Assembly (NCBI GenBank): GCA_002328495.1
Contig: DCUJ01000012.1
Coordinates: forward strand, 124,001-188,000
Reading direction: 5' to 3'
DNA from: Sulfurospirillum sp. UBA2217
GTDB taxonomy: Bacteria; Campylobacterota; Campylobacteria; Campylobacterales; Sulfurospirillaceae
Length of the DNA: 64,000 nt
Below are positions 31,736 through 39,845 of this stretch, in pieces. Numbering within the stretch: the stretch's first letter is position 1; every line of letters starts with the position of its first letter. Made by a program: the position numbers and the translations under genes. The notes beneath the pieces are model-generated. The model did not search any database and was not told the origin of the DNA. It saw only the letters and a program-made list of their open reading frames with translations.

Positions 31736-32535
31736 GACAATGTCCTTTCTGCCTCTAAAGGACATTGTCCAATCACATGTGCCTCTTTCCCATATTCACC
31801 TCCAATAGGAAACATAAACCACCATCTATCATTCATCGTTTTATCGACAATATTATCAATAAGATTGGATATAAAATACGAAAAAGACAGTGCTTCTAAT
31901 TGATAAATATTAAAAAAACAATTACTAGGGCTTTCTCTTTTAATGCTAGGTTTTGTTTCGTTATGCCAGTATTTTATAAAAATTTTATCACCCAACGAAA
32001 TATGGTTTATTTTTCCTTTACTACTTTCAAGTGCGTCCTTTAGTGCTGATGATAAATTATCATTGCTTCCAACAATGATAGGATTGTCATAATTAAACGC
32101 AAATACACCGTTAAATATTTTTTTATTTCCACTTACAATAATCTCATAGTTTTTTCTTGCTTTGTCAATAATCTCTTTTAAATCAGTATTTTTAATTGTT
32201 GTTTTTACTTCAATAATAGCTTTTACATTTTTTGGAGTTGTGATTATAAAATCACCTTCTTGAAATAACAACGGATAAGTATTGTCATACAAGATGATAT
32301 CAATCTGTGAAGTTCTTTTAAAATTTTGACTTTTTTTAGCAACAACAAATCCTGTTCCAATGGAAATATTATTGGGTAAAAATCGTTTAATGACATTTCT
32401 CAAGATGGCTTCTCTATAACTACCATCCTCGCCATGATGGTTTACATCTATTTCAATTAAATTTTTAACTCTATCTTTTACTAAGATTAATTCTTGATTA
32501 ATTGATTTTTGAAATTCTTCTGGGTTAAATGGCAT
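31732..32535 (-). CDS. DUF6602 protein, probable PD-(D/E)xK nuclease-like fold
   Basis: 267 aa from the second of two adjacent ATGs (AAGGA is 5 nt from it). The block S-I-G-T-G-F-V-V ... S-Q-I-D-I-I-L-Y-D ... V-K-A-I-I-E-V-K-T-T gives a D and an E-x-K in the order of PD-(D/E)xK nucleases. DUF6602 proteins are poorly characterised and often seen in accessory regions. Translationally coupled to phzF (ATGA), yet functionally unrelated to it as far as can be seen. A toxin-antitoxin pair follows upstream on the same strand. Confidence 0.75.
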   Translation of the reverse strand: MPFNPEEFQKSINQELILVKDRVKNLIEIDVNHHGEDGSYREAILRNVIKRFLPNNISIGTGFVVAKKSQNFKRTSQIDIILYDNTYPLLFQEGDFIITTPKNVKAIIEVKTTIKNTDLKEIIDKARKNYEIIVSGNKKIFNGVFAFNYDNPIIVGSNDNLSSALKDALESSKGKINHISLGDKIFIKYWHNETKPSIKRESPSNCFFNIYQLEALSFSYFISNLIDNIVDKTMNDRWWFMFPIGGEYGKEAHVIGQCPLEAERTLS

Positions 32536-32579
32536 CATAATCCTTTTTTAGAGCTATTTTATCTTTACATGTAAAAAAC

Positions 32580-32885
32580 TCAAATCTCCAATTTCACTTT
32601 CCCCACCGTATAATTATGCACCAAAGCACTGATAATATTTTGATAGGAAATACCTGTTTCTTGGGCTTTTGCTTTGACAAATTCAATGTCAGCGACGCCT
32701 AATTTAATGGTGATTTGCTTTTTTTCCATGCGTTGTTGTTGGCGTGTTTCTTTGGCAGAGTTTTCAAGCAAAGCTTTGGTTGCTTTGAGTTCAGTCTTAT
32801 CCATGGCTTGCCATTCGTCTGCCTCGAAGCTTTCCATCAAGGCTTGTTCATCTGCATCAAGAGGATGTAATTGTTTTGTTTTCAT
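32580..32885 (-). CDS. BrnA-like / CopG-type antitoxin
   Basis: 101 aa. The C-terminal third (K-K-Q-I-T-I-K-L-G ... K-A-K-A-Q-E-T-G-I-S-Y-Q-N-I-I-S) is a ribbon-helix-helix DNA-binding domain, while the N-terminus is acidic (D-A-D-E-Q-A-L-M-E-S-F-E-A-D-E-W), as in antitoxins that wrap their toxin. It lies 3 bp after the BrnT-like gene, the usual toxin-first order, and probably represses the operon. Confidence 0.85.
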   Translation of the reverse strand: MKTKQLHPLDADEQALMESFEADEWQAMDKTELKATKALLENSAKETRQQQRMEKKQITIKLGVADIEFVKAKAQETGISYQNIISALVHNYTVGKVKLEI

Positions 32886-32888
32886 GGC

Positions 32889-33161
32889 TTACTCCTTGAT
32901 TTTCTTAGTGGCTTTCCGACTGGGAAAAGCGGTTTTAAAAAAGATTTCTTCTTCATTTTCAACAAAAGGGATGACCCAAACGTATTTTTCAAAAAGAACT
33001 TCTACCATTTTTTGATTGGGGTATTTTTCGGTATTTGGATGCTTGTAGATGTTCAAAACTCCGCCTTCTTCGATGGCTTTGAGCATATCTTCAAACGATA
33101 TACCTCGTTGTTCTTTTAAAAGTTGACTCTTTTGTTCATCCCAAACTATCTTTTTTTTCAC
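32889..33161 (-). CDS. BrnT-like toxin of a type II toxin-antitoxin system
   Basis: 90 aa. The core W-D-E-Q-K-S, R-G-I-S-F-E-D-M-L and the C-terminal F-F-K-T-A-F-P-S-R-K-A-T matches the BrnT family, RelE-fold ribonucleases that cut mRNA. The K/R-rich end is where catalytic residues usually lie. It pairs with the antitoxin at 32580. About 45 bp of AT-rich DNA separate it from the metallopeptidase gene, where its promoter should be. Confidence 0.85.
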   Translation of the reverse strand: MKKKIVWDEQKSQLLKEQRGISFEDMLKAIEEGGVLNIYKHPNTEKYPNQKMVEVLFEKYVWVIPFVENEEEIFFKTAFPSRKATKKIKE

Positions 33162-33208
33162 GCTATTTTCTTATAGCAAAATAATTATATCATAATTATA
33201 ATATAAGG

Positions 33209-33712
33209 CTAATACACCTTCCCAACCACATCCAAATGCGTCAGATAAACCCTCACGTCAAACTCTAGCTGATGATAACGTGGTTCCATTGCTTCACATA
33301 AAGCGTAGAAGGCTTTGTTGTGTTGTTTTTCTTTCAAATGTGCCAATTCATGCACGACAATCATTTTTAAAAAAGGCTCGGGAACTGCTTTAAAGAGGCT
33401 TGCCACACGAATTTCACTTTTACTGCGTAAGCGTCCACCGTGATTTTTAATGCTCACGCGATGAAGTCCAAGCGCATCGTTAATGTCACTAATCTTTCCA
33501 TCGTAAAGCACTTTAGTGATAGGCTCAGCCTTGCGTAAAAACTGACTTTTAAGCTCCATGGCATAGGCATAAAGTGCTTTATCACTGGTGATTGTATGCG
33601 TTGTAGGATACTTAGCAAGCAGATAACGCCCTAGTTTTTCCTCTTCGATAAGTGTTTTAATTTGATGATTAAGATGCTCGGGATAGTGAGAAAGGTAGGG
33701 AAACTCTGCCAC
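33209..33712 (-). CDS. YgjP-type zinc metallopeptidase
   Basis: 167 aa with the zinc motif H-E-L-A-H-L-K-E-K-Q-H-N-K-A-F-Y near the C-terminus, that is HExxH plus a downstream H, of the YgjP/M48-like (WLM, SprT-related) family. Substrate unknown. It lies 2 bp after the CHAD gene, so the two are co-transcribed. Confidence 0.87.
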   Translation of the reverse strand: MAEFPYLSHYPEHLNHQIKTLIEEEKLGRYLLAKYPTTHTITSDKALYAYAMELKSQFLRKAEPITKVLYDGKISDINDALGLHRVSIKNHGGRLRSKSEIRVASLFKAVPEPFLKMIVVHELAHLKEKQHNKAFYALCEAMEPRYHQLEFDVRVYLTHLDVVGKVY

Positions 33713-33714
33713 GT

Positions 33715-34605
33715 TTACACAGCTTTACATGTAAAGATTTTTTCAAGCTCTAAACGTATGGTTTCAATTTTCTCTACAGTTGATTTTTCAATACATGCTT
33801 GCTTATCCACACTAACCGCTTCTTCTAAAAGGGAAATGGCTTCATGCAAGCACATTCCATGCTTTGCTTCGTAGTCTTTTAAGTGAGCGATTTGCGTATT
33901 TTTATCTTGTACCCTTCCAAACGCATTTTGAATTGCTTTGAAACTTTTTGAAAAAGTATCAAGCCCTAAAGCGTCTGAGGTGTAACGCAATTTTTTGTAA
34001 TGCAAACGCAACGCATGAAAAACATCATTGGGTGTTTCGAGGGTCAATTTTCGAGATATTTTCGCTATTTTCTTCAGGCGTTTTTTCAAAATTTCATGGG
34101 AATAATCAAAAAGTTTTTCGTTTGACTTTGCCATGCACAGTTTTTCATCATTTTTGAGTTGCTCAAACCATAACAACACTTTTTCTTGCGCACACGGTGA
34201 AGCATACTTGATTTCAAACGCTTTCCATAACCGTGCTTTTTCCACACACAACGTTTCATTTAAGGCTTCCAATGCCGCCCTAGCCTCTTGGGCAACTAAC
34301 TGTTTGTACGTATCCAGTGATTCTAAAAAAACATCGATATCGCGCATCTCATTGGTCTCTTGTTGAAGGACTTTGAGCTTTTTGACCATAAGTGTTTGAC
34401 GTTTTTCTTCCATAAAATCGCTAAATTCACGGCAAACCGAGCGTGTCATACGTATGGCAACACGGTATTGATGCAGGCTTTCTGCGTTTTGTGTTGCGGT
34501 AAAATCTTTAAGATTGACAACAATTTTTTCCAAATTACTGTGAAGGGTTTCTAGAAGCAGTTCCCGAACACTTTTATCGCCTAAAAGAATTTTTTTAGAA
34601 GCCAT
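33715..34605 (-). CDS. CHAD-domain protein
   Basis: 296 aa of helical CHAD domain with its conserved histidine pattern (H-Q-Y-R-V-A-I-R-M-T-R, H-A-L-R-L-H-Y-K-K-L-R-Y). CHAD domains bind inorganic polyphosphate and are often coupled to phosphate metabolism; the pst genes are 2 kb away but not in the same operon. A TTTACATGTAAA site (core 33725-33734) falls in the last codons (F-T-C-K-A-V end). Confidence 0.87.
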   Translation of the reverse strand: MASKKILLGDKSVRELLLETLHSNLEKIVVNLKDFTATQNAESLHQYRVAIRMTRSVCREFSDFMEEKRQTLMVKKLKVLQQETNEMRDIDVFLESLDTYKQLVAQEARAALEALNETLCVEKARLWKAFEIKYASPCAQEKVLLWFEQLKNDEKLCMAKSNEKLFDYSHEILKKRLKKIAKISRKLTLETPNDVFHALRLHYKKLRYTSDALGLDTFSKSFKAIQNAFGRVQDKNTQIAHLKDYEAKHGMCLHEAISLLEEAVSVDKQACIEKSTVEKIETIRLELEKIFTCKAV

Positions 34606-34862
34606 TATGTGCCTTTACGTCAAAGCTTGCATTAATTATAACACAAAAAAATCACGAGAGTTCATGACAATACCCACCAGTGCCGCTACTTCAAGCCACG
34701 AAGCTTACTCCAAAGTCCCTTTATTTCTACGCACTTGATGTATCGAATCGTATCAACGGTACAAAAACCGTTTGTTTGCTCTTTACATGTAAAGCACCAT
34801 TTACCATAGTGTGTTACAATAAGCAGACTTATGCCATTCCCAACTCACCACAAAAGGTTCAC

Positions 34863-35927
34863 ATGAAACAGCATACATTTTTAAAGGCTTTGGGTATTGG
34901 AGCGTTTATCGTTTTGTTATGGCTTTTCGCACCCTTTTTAAAAAGCTTTAGTGTCGCTTTGTTGATGACGATGGCGATTGCCCCTTTGCACCGATATGTT
35001 AGGGCATTTTTAGAGCGTTACGCATTTTTGCATAAAACCTCTGACATCCTCTCTGCTTCTGTGGTGACCTTGCTTTTTTCATTGATGATTTTTCTACCCT
35101 TGAGTCTTTTTTTGTTTCAACTCTTTGAACACCCCACTCGTATTATCGAAACCATTCGCACGCTTGGCAACCAGCTCAATCTAAAAAGTGACATGCTCCC
35201 AGAGTATCTAGCGTGGCTTCAAGAGCCATTTGAAAAACTTGTACTTCTGACCCAAATGCACAAAGATGAGATTATCGCTTTTGCGACCAAGTGGCTGGGA
35301 AGTGGACTGAAAACCTTTATGTCGATGATAAGCGAAATGGTGATGATCATCGTCTTTTTCTTTTTCCTCACCCTCTATGCTCGCCCTATTTTGCTCTTTT
35401 TTATGCCCATCGTTCCGTTGGGCAGAATGGTCAAACGACAATTTTTACGGGAGATGAGCACAACCATAGCCGTCGTTTTTTACACACTTTTGGGTGTTAT
35501 GTTTACACAAGGACTCGCTTTTGGGCTCTTCATCGCCTTTTTTGATGGTTACAATGCCTTACTTTTAGGCTTTCTAGCAGGCATCACCTCTGTCATCCCG
35601 ATTGTTGGAACAGCCTTAGTGTGGGTTCCCATCGCACTGGGTGAATACTTAGCAGGGAACACAATCAATGCCATTATTATCGCTGTGTATTCATGGGCGA
35701 TGATGGCATTTTTCATCGACAATATCGTGAAACTCGTCATTTTAAACTTTATCAACCGCTCCATGAGTGGAGGAGAAGTGCGAACGCATGAGTTCATCAT
35801 CTTCTTTGCCATCGTCGGAGGACTTGCGACATTTGGATTTTGGGGATTTGTTATAGGACCAGCGCTTGTGGCATTTGCCATCACGACGTTTAAGACACTC
35901 AGAAAATTGAGCCGTCCGATGCATTAG
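34863..35927 (+). CDS. AI-2E family transporter (YdiK/PerM-like permease)
   Basis: 354 aa with eight hydrophobic helices and the family's G-F-L-A-G-I-T-S-V-I-P-I-V-G-T-A-L-V-W and P-A-L-V-A-F motifs. Despite the name, members export varied small molecules and some are Na+/H+ antiporters. I chose ATG 34863 with AAAGG upstream; the frame runs back to 34680 but that stretch has no helix or ribosome site. The 257 bp to the divergent CHAD gene hold a TTTACATGTAAA site (core 34783-34792) and promoters, but no gene. Confidence 0.85.
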   Translation: MKQHTFLKALGIGAFIVLLWLFAPFLKSFSVALLMTMAIAPLHRYVRAFLERYAFLHKTSDILSASVVTLLFSLMIFLPLSLFLFQLFEHPTRIIETIRTLGNQLNLKSDMLPEYLAWLQEPFEKLVLLTQMHKDEIIAFATKWLGSGLKTFMSMISEMVMIIVFFFFLTLYARPILLFFMPIVPLGRMVKRQFLREMSTTIAVVFYTLLGVMFTQGLAFGLFIAFFDGYNALLLGFLAGITSVIPIVGTALVWVPIALGEYLAGNTINAIIIAVYSWAMMAFFIDNIVKLVILNFINRSMSGGEVRTHEFIIFFAIVGGLATFGFWGFVIGPALVAFAITTFKTLRKLSRPMH

Positions 35928-35936
35928 AAAAGATGG

Positions 35937-36245
35937 CTAAAAATAACGTTTTACTTTAGCTATCCACGAATAAGGGTTTGCATCATCTAAATCAGTATTT
36001 CCAAAGCCAAAATGCAAAAAGATTTTTTCTCGTAATACATCTTTGTAGGAAGTAAAATGGTGGGGTAATTTACAATTATTCAAATCAAAAACAATTCTTG
36101 AGAACACACTTTCTTCAAAATAATATAAAGAATCATAAACACGGTACTCGTTAAAATCAAGTTTCTTTAAAAAGGCATCCAATTCACTCTCAACGATATG
36201 ATAACTTAATGGATTATCTATTTTATTGGTAAAAACATCAGCCAT
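35937..36245 (-). CDS. Hypothetical soluble protein
   Basis: 102 aa, acidic, rich in D, F and Y, with no membrane segment or recognised motif. AAGGT precedes the ATG. It converges with the permease gene (stops 9 bp apart). It has more AT-rich codons than its neighbours. Function unknown. Confidence 0.6.
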   Translation of the reverse strand: MADVFTNKIDNPLSYHIVESELDAFLKKLDFNEYRVYDSLYYFEESVFSRIVFDLNNCKLPHHFTSYKDVLREKIFLHFGFGNTDLDDANPYSWIAKVKRYF

Positions 36246-36382
36246 AACCTTCCTAGATTAATTCAACTACTGTGCCATTATGAAAAATAACGAGCGTATC
36301 GTTATTTTAACATGCTAACCGTCATGTTTTGGTCACAAAAGAAGGAGAAAAATAGTACTTTTATGTGTCTTTGGGAATTTTT

Positions 36383-37069
36383 TTAAATCTCAAAGACCCT
36401 ATCGGCAATCCGTGCAACCTGTTCTTTAAAATGTGAGACGATGACGATGGTTATCTCTTTTTTTAGCTCCGCGAGTAAGGATTCTATGTGAAGTGATAGC
36501 TCTTCATTCAAAGAAGCCGTGGGTTCATCTAAAAGTAAGATTTGTGGGGAAAGTGCCAAGGCACGGGCTAAGATAAGCCTTTGTTGTTGTCCGCCTGAGA
36601 GTTGATGTGCCTTTACATGTAAGCGTTCACACACTTCATCCCACAGATGGACTTGCTTTAGGGCTTGTTGCACTTTTTGAGCGATAAGCTCTTTGGAAAA
36701 GCCTTGTAAGCGAAGGGCAAACGCCATATTGTCAAAAATCGAAAAGGGCAAGATGTCAGGGTGTTGGGAAACATAGAGAATTTTTTGGCGCAATAACGGA
36801 AGTTCTTTATCGTGAAGTGCTAACACATCAACGCTTTTATGGGCATCAAAAAAGCGTACCTCACCCTTTACATGTAAGCTTTTTTCTTCACGAATCATTT
36901 GGTTGAGTATCTGCAAAAATGAGCTTTTTCCCACGCCACTTGGTCCTGTGATAGCACTAATCTGGTTGCGTTCAATCAAAAGAGAAACCTCGCTAAAAAT
37001 TGTTTTTTCAGCGCAAAAAAGAGTAAGATTTTTGATACTCAGGTGAACGTTATCGTGGGACAAAGCCAC
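36383..37069 (-). CDS. pstB: Phosphate ABC transporter ATP-binding protein
   Basis: 228 aa. Walker A G-P-S-G-V-G-K-S-S, signature L-S-G-G-Q-Q-Q-R, Walker B I-L-L-L-D-E-P-T-A. Slightly shorter than typical PstB (about 250), but it is the only ATPase in the pst cluster. It energises phosphate uptake by PstSCA in the inner membrane. Two TTTACATGTAAG sites lie inside it, encoding L-H-V-K. It overlaps pstA by 20 nt. No phoU follows. Confidence 0.92.
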   Translation of the reverse strand: MALSHDNVHLSIKNLTLFCAEKTIFSEVSLLIERNQISAITGPSGVGKSSFLQILNQMIREEKSLHVKGEVRFFDAHKSVDVLALHDKELPLLRQKILYVSQHPDILPFSIFDNMAFALRLQGFSKELIAQKVQQALKQVHLWDEVCERLHVKAHQLSGGQQQRLILARALALSPQILLLDEPTASLNEELSLHIESLLAELKKEITIVIVSHFKEQVARIADRVFEI

Positions 37070-37934
37070 TCCTTTTTGAAATCATTTTTTGTAAAACAAT
37101 CGCCACCCAAAAAAGCGAAAGTGAAAGGACTAAAAGCACGATAGCGGCGCCAAAGCCTTGATTTAACTGCTCTTTGTTGGCATATTCGGATGAAATGTGG
37201 TAGATGAAAAAAGGTAAGGCTTCGTATTTTTGTAACAAAGAGGAGGGAATACCCGCCATCGCCACCGCACCCGTCATCATGATAACCGCCGTATCTTCCA
37301 CGGCTCTGCCTATGGCTAAAATCACGCCGCTTAACATCTCTTTGCTCGCCAAAGGTAGCTGAACATGAAAAAGATTTTGTAAGCGTGTCGCCCCTAGTCT
37401 CAAGCCTATGTCACTCAAATGTTTTGGAATCCCCATCAACGCCAAATCCGTCATCTTAATGATGTAAGGGATGACCAAAACACTTAACGAAAGTGCGGAG
37501 ACAATCAAAGAGGGAAACAGTGATGCGAAATGGTTTTTATGCAAAAAAATGGTAATCGACAAGCCAAATAAACCCACCACAATGGAGGGAATGGAGGAGA
37601 GAATATCGCACAAAAAGCCAAGCAGACTACGCATTTTCTTTGAGGCATAAAGGTAGAGATAAATGCCCGTTAAAAACCCCAAAGGCAAAGCAAAAACCAT
37701 CGCCAAAGAGACCACCAAAAAAGAGCCAACAATGGCATTAAAGATACCATCAAACACCCTAGCCTTCAAAAGCAAAGCAGCCCACATAGGCGTGTCATCA
37801 AAAATGAGTTTAAGGCTCAAAGCCGACACACCTTTGTAAATAATGAAGCCAAAGAAAATTGCCATACATAAAAGTGCGATTAATGCCAAAAGATAAAAGC
37901 ATACCACGAGGATGGTTTGTGAAGATTTAGCCAT
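37050..37934 (-). CDS. pstA: Phosphate ABC transporter permease
   Basis: 294 aa with six transmembrane helices and the permease EAA-type loop (L-R-L-G-A-T-R-L-Q-N-L-F-H-V-Q-L-P). It pairs with PstC. It overlaps pstC by 8 nt and pstB by 20 nt. Confidence 0.93.
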   Translation of the reverse strand: MAKSSQTILVVCFYLLALIALLCMAIFFGFIIYKGVSALSLKLIFDDTPMWAALLLKARVFDGIFNAIVGSFLVVSLAMVFALPLGFLTGIYLYLYASKKMRSLLGFLCDILSSIPSIVVGLFGLSITIFLHKNHFASLFPSLIVSALSLSVLVIPYIIKMTDLALMGIPKHLSDIGLRLGATRLQNLFHVQLPLASKEMLSGVILAIGRAVEDTAVIMMTGAVAMAGIPSSLLQKYEALPFFIYHISSEYANKEQLNQGFGAAIVLLVLSLSLFWVAIVLQKMISKRSGFVPR

Positions 37935-38772
37935 TGTTTCGCCTCTTTTGCATCAAACGCACCAACAAAACAACGCTACATGTAAAGATAAATAACAACA
38001 ATGCCGATAAAAAAATCGCTTTAAAGGCAATGGATTCATAATCGTTGGCATTAATCAGTGCTATGTGAGCGGTTAAAGTGCGGGCTGAGTCAAGCAAAGA
38101 GTGAGGTATATGGAGCGCATTGCCTGCTAGCATCAAAGCAATCAGCGTATCGCCAACCGCTCTTGCAAACCCAAAGATAACCGCACCCATCATTTCCACT
38201 TTTACTAAGGGCAAAACCATGCAAAAAAAGAGCTCTTGCGGTGATGCACCCAAACTTAAACCTGCGTTTTTGTAGGCTTTTGGCAAGGAGCGAAAAGCGT
38301 TTAAAAACATCACGCTCATCGTAGGAAGGACGACAAAACTGAGCACAAACGAGGCTGAAAAGATGGAAAGCCCTTTGCCACTTGCGATGTATTCGTTGAT
38401 GAAGGGAACGATGAGAAAAAGTGCTCCAAACGCATACAAAACCGTTGGAACACCGCACAGTAACACGATGATAGACTCAAGCAAACGGGAGATTTTTTGG
38501 GGCAAAAATGAGTCGATTAAACTTGCCAATGAAAAGCTCATCAGTGTGGCTAAAAAAGTGGCAAGAAGGGAGATATACAACGTACCCAGTATCATTGGAA
38601 GGAGTCCGTAAGCGTGTGCTTTTTCATCCCATCTCAACGTAAAAAAATCAAAAAAAAGATCTGCTTGAAACAAAGGGGAGGCAAAATAGAGCAAAAAAGC
38701 CAGTATGGCAAAGACCAAAGAACTTGTGACACCTGCTGATGCCACAACGCTCAGTCTAAAAAAAGTTCCCAT
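37927..38772 (-). CDS. pstC: Phosphate ABC transporter permease
   Basis: 281 aa with six transmembrane helices and the permease loop A-G-L-S-L-G-A-S-P-Q-E-L-F-F. Its ATG overlaps the pstS stop by one base. It forms the channel with PstA. Confidence 0.93.
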   Translation of the reverse strand: MGTFFRLSVVASAGVTSSLVFAILAFLLYFASPLFQADLFFDFFTLRWDEKAHAYGLLPMILGTLYISLLATFLATLMSFSLASLIDSFLPQKISRLLESIIVLLCGVPTVLYAFGALFLIVPFINEYIASGKGLSIFSASFVLSFVVLPTMSVMFLNAFRSLPKAYKNAGLSLGASPQELFFCMVLPLVKVEMMGAVIFGFARAVGDTLIALMLAGNALHIPHSLLDSARTLTAHIALINANDYESIAFKAIFLSALLLFIFTCSVVLLVRLMQKRRNNG

Positions 38773-39587
38773 TAGTCTCTATATGCGATAAAGCCATGCT
38801 TTTGTGCGATTGCCGCACCATCGGCACTTTTGAGGTAATTGATAAATGCACGAGCAAGAGGATTTGGCTCTCCTTTGGTCACCATATAAAGACCTCGTGA
38901 GATTTTATATTCGTTGCTTAACACGCTTTTGGTGGTCGGACAAAAACCATCCACACATACGAGTTTTACACTCTCATCTGCCACGCCCAAAGAGATAAAT
39001 CCGATGCCGTTTTTATCATTAGACAAAACTGTTTTCATCGCCGCATTAGAAGCCACGACTTTAGCAGTGTCAGAAATCTTGCCTTTGTTGATGCCTTTTT
39101 CAACAAACACTTCCATCGTACCACTCGAAGCATCACGAATGTAAAGGTTGATTTCGCCACCTTCAACGCCTAGTTCTTTAAAAGTTTTGATTTTTCCGCT
39201 AAAAATATCGGCGATTTGAGCACTAGTAAGCTCTTTTAAGGGAGATTTTGGATTAAGTGCGATGCCGATGCCATCGATGGCAAAGACAAAACTTTTAAGC
39301 CCAGCTCGCTCGATCTCATCCGTTTTGGGCGCACGACCTGAATTGCCAATGTCGATAAGCCCCTCGCTCACTTGTTTAATCCCCACGCCACTTCCACCAC
39401 CTGCAATGGTGATGCTAATAGCAGGATACGCTTGCATGATATTTTTTATCGCCTCTTTTTCAGCGTCAATATGCGCCGTACCCCCTGCGATATTTAAAGA
39501 ACCACTTAGTCCCTTAAACACATCCAAATCTCCTGCATGTAAACCAAGAGAACCTAACACCAATACCGATAAAAGAAATTTTTTCAT
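38772..39587 (-). CDS. pstS: Periplasmic phosphate-binding protein
   Basis: 271 aa. A Sec signal peptide (K-K-F-L-L-S-V-L-V-L-G-S-L-G-L-H-A) lacks a lipobox, so the protein is free in the periplasm. The phosphate loops I-A-G-G-G-S-G-V-G and D-A-S-S-G-T-M-E-V are present. It is first in the pstSCAB order, with AGGAG-like GGAGG before the ATG. The 240-bp upstream region has a small hairpin (GCTCAA/TTGAGC) and dispersed repeat copy E; a Pho-type box is not obvious. Confidence 0.92.
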   Translation of the reverse strand: MKKFLLSVLVLGSLGLHAGDLDVFKGLSGSLNIAGGTAHIDAEKEAIKNIMQAYPAISITIAGGGSGVGIKQVSEGLIDIGNSGRAPKTDEIERAGLKSFVFAIDGIGIALNPKSPLKELTSAQIADIFSGKIKTFKELGVEGGEINLYIRDASSGTMEVFVEKGINKGKISDTAKVVASNAAMKTVLSNDKNGIGFISLGVADESVKLVCVDGFCPTTKSVLSNEYKISRGLYMVTKGEPNPLARAFINYLKSADGAAIAQKHGFIAYRD

Positions 39588-39746
39588 AGAAGACCTCCAA
39601 AAATTTTAGAGGCATTGAAGTGAACAAAAAATGAAGTGCATCATTATGTTCGGCTCAAACCTTGAGCAAAATGCCACATGAGGTGGTGATTATAATCTAT
39701 TTTGTTTGAAAGACATCTTTAGTGCTTACATAATTTACATGAAAAC

Positions 39747-39770
39747 GTTAAAAGTTTAGCTCCTTCTCTT
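39747..39770. repeat. Short dispersed intergenic repeat, copy E
   Basis: GTTAAAAGTTTAGCTCC followed by T-T-C-T-C-T-T, an exact match to the first 17 bases of copy D at 15068, 25 kb away. It lies in the divergent gap between pstS and the GGDEF-EAL gene. Confidence 0.6.
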
Positions 39771-39845
39771 GTTTTCAACCTTATTTATAGCTTCGATTGA
39801 CTATTTTATGTTAAGATTATTGACAGAGGAATGCAAGGAGAGACT

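Noticed and set aside
34680..34862. N-terminal extension of the AI-2E-type permease
   Set aside because: The frame is open, but it has no ribosome site or hydrophobic helix and spans the promoter region; ATG 34863 fits the family.
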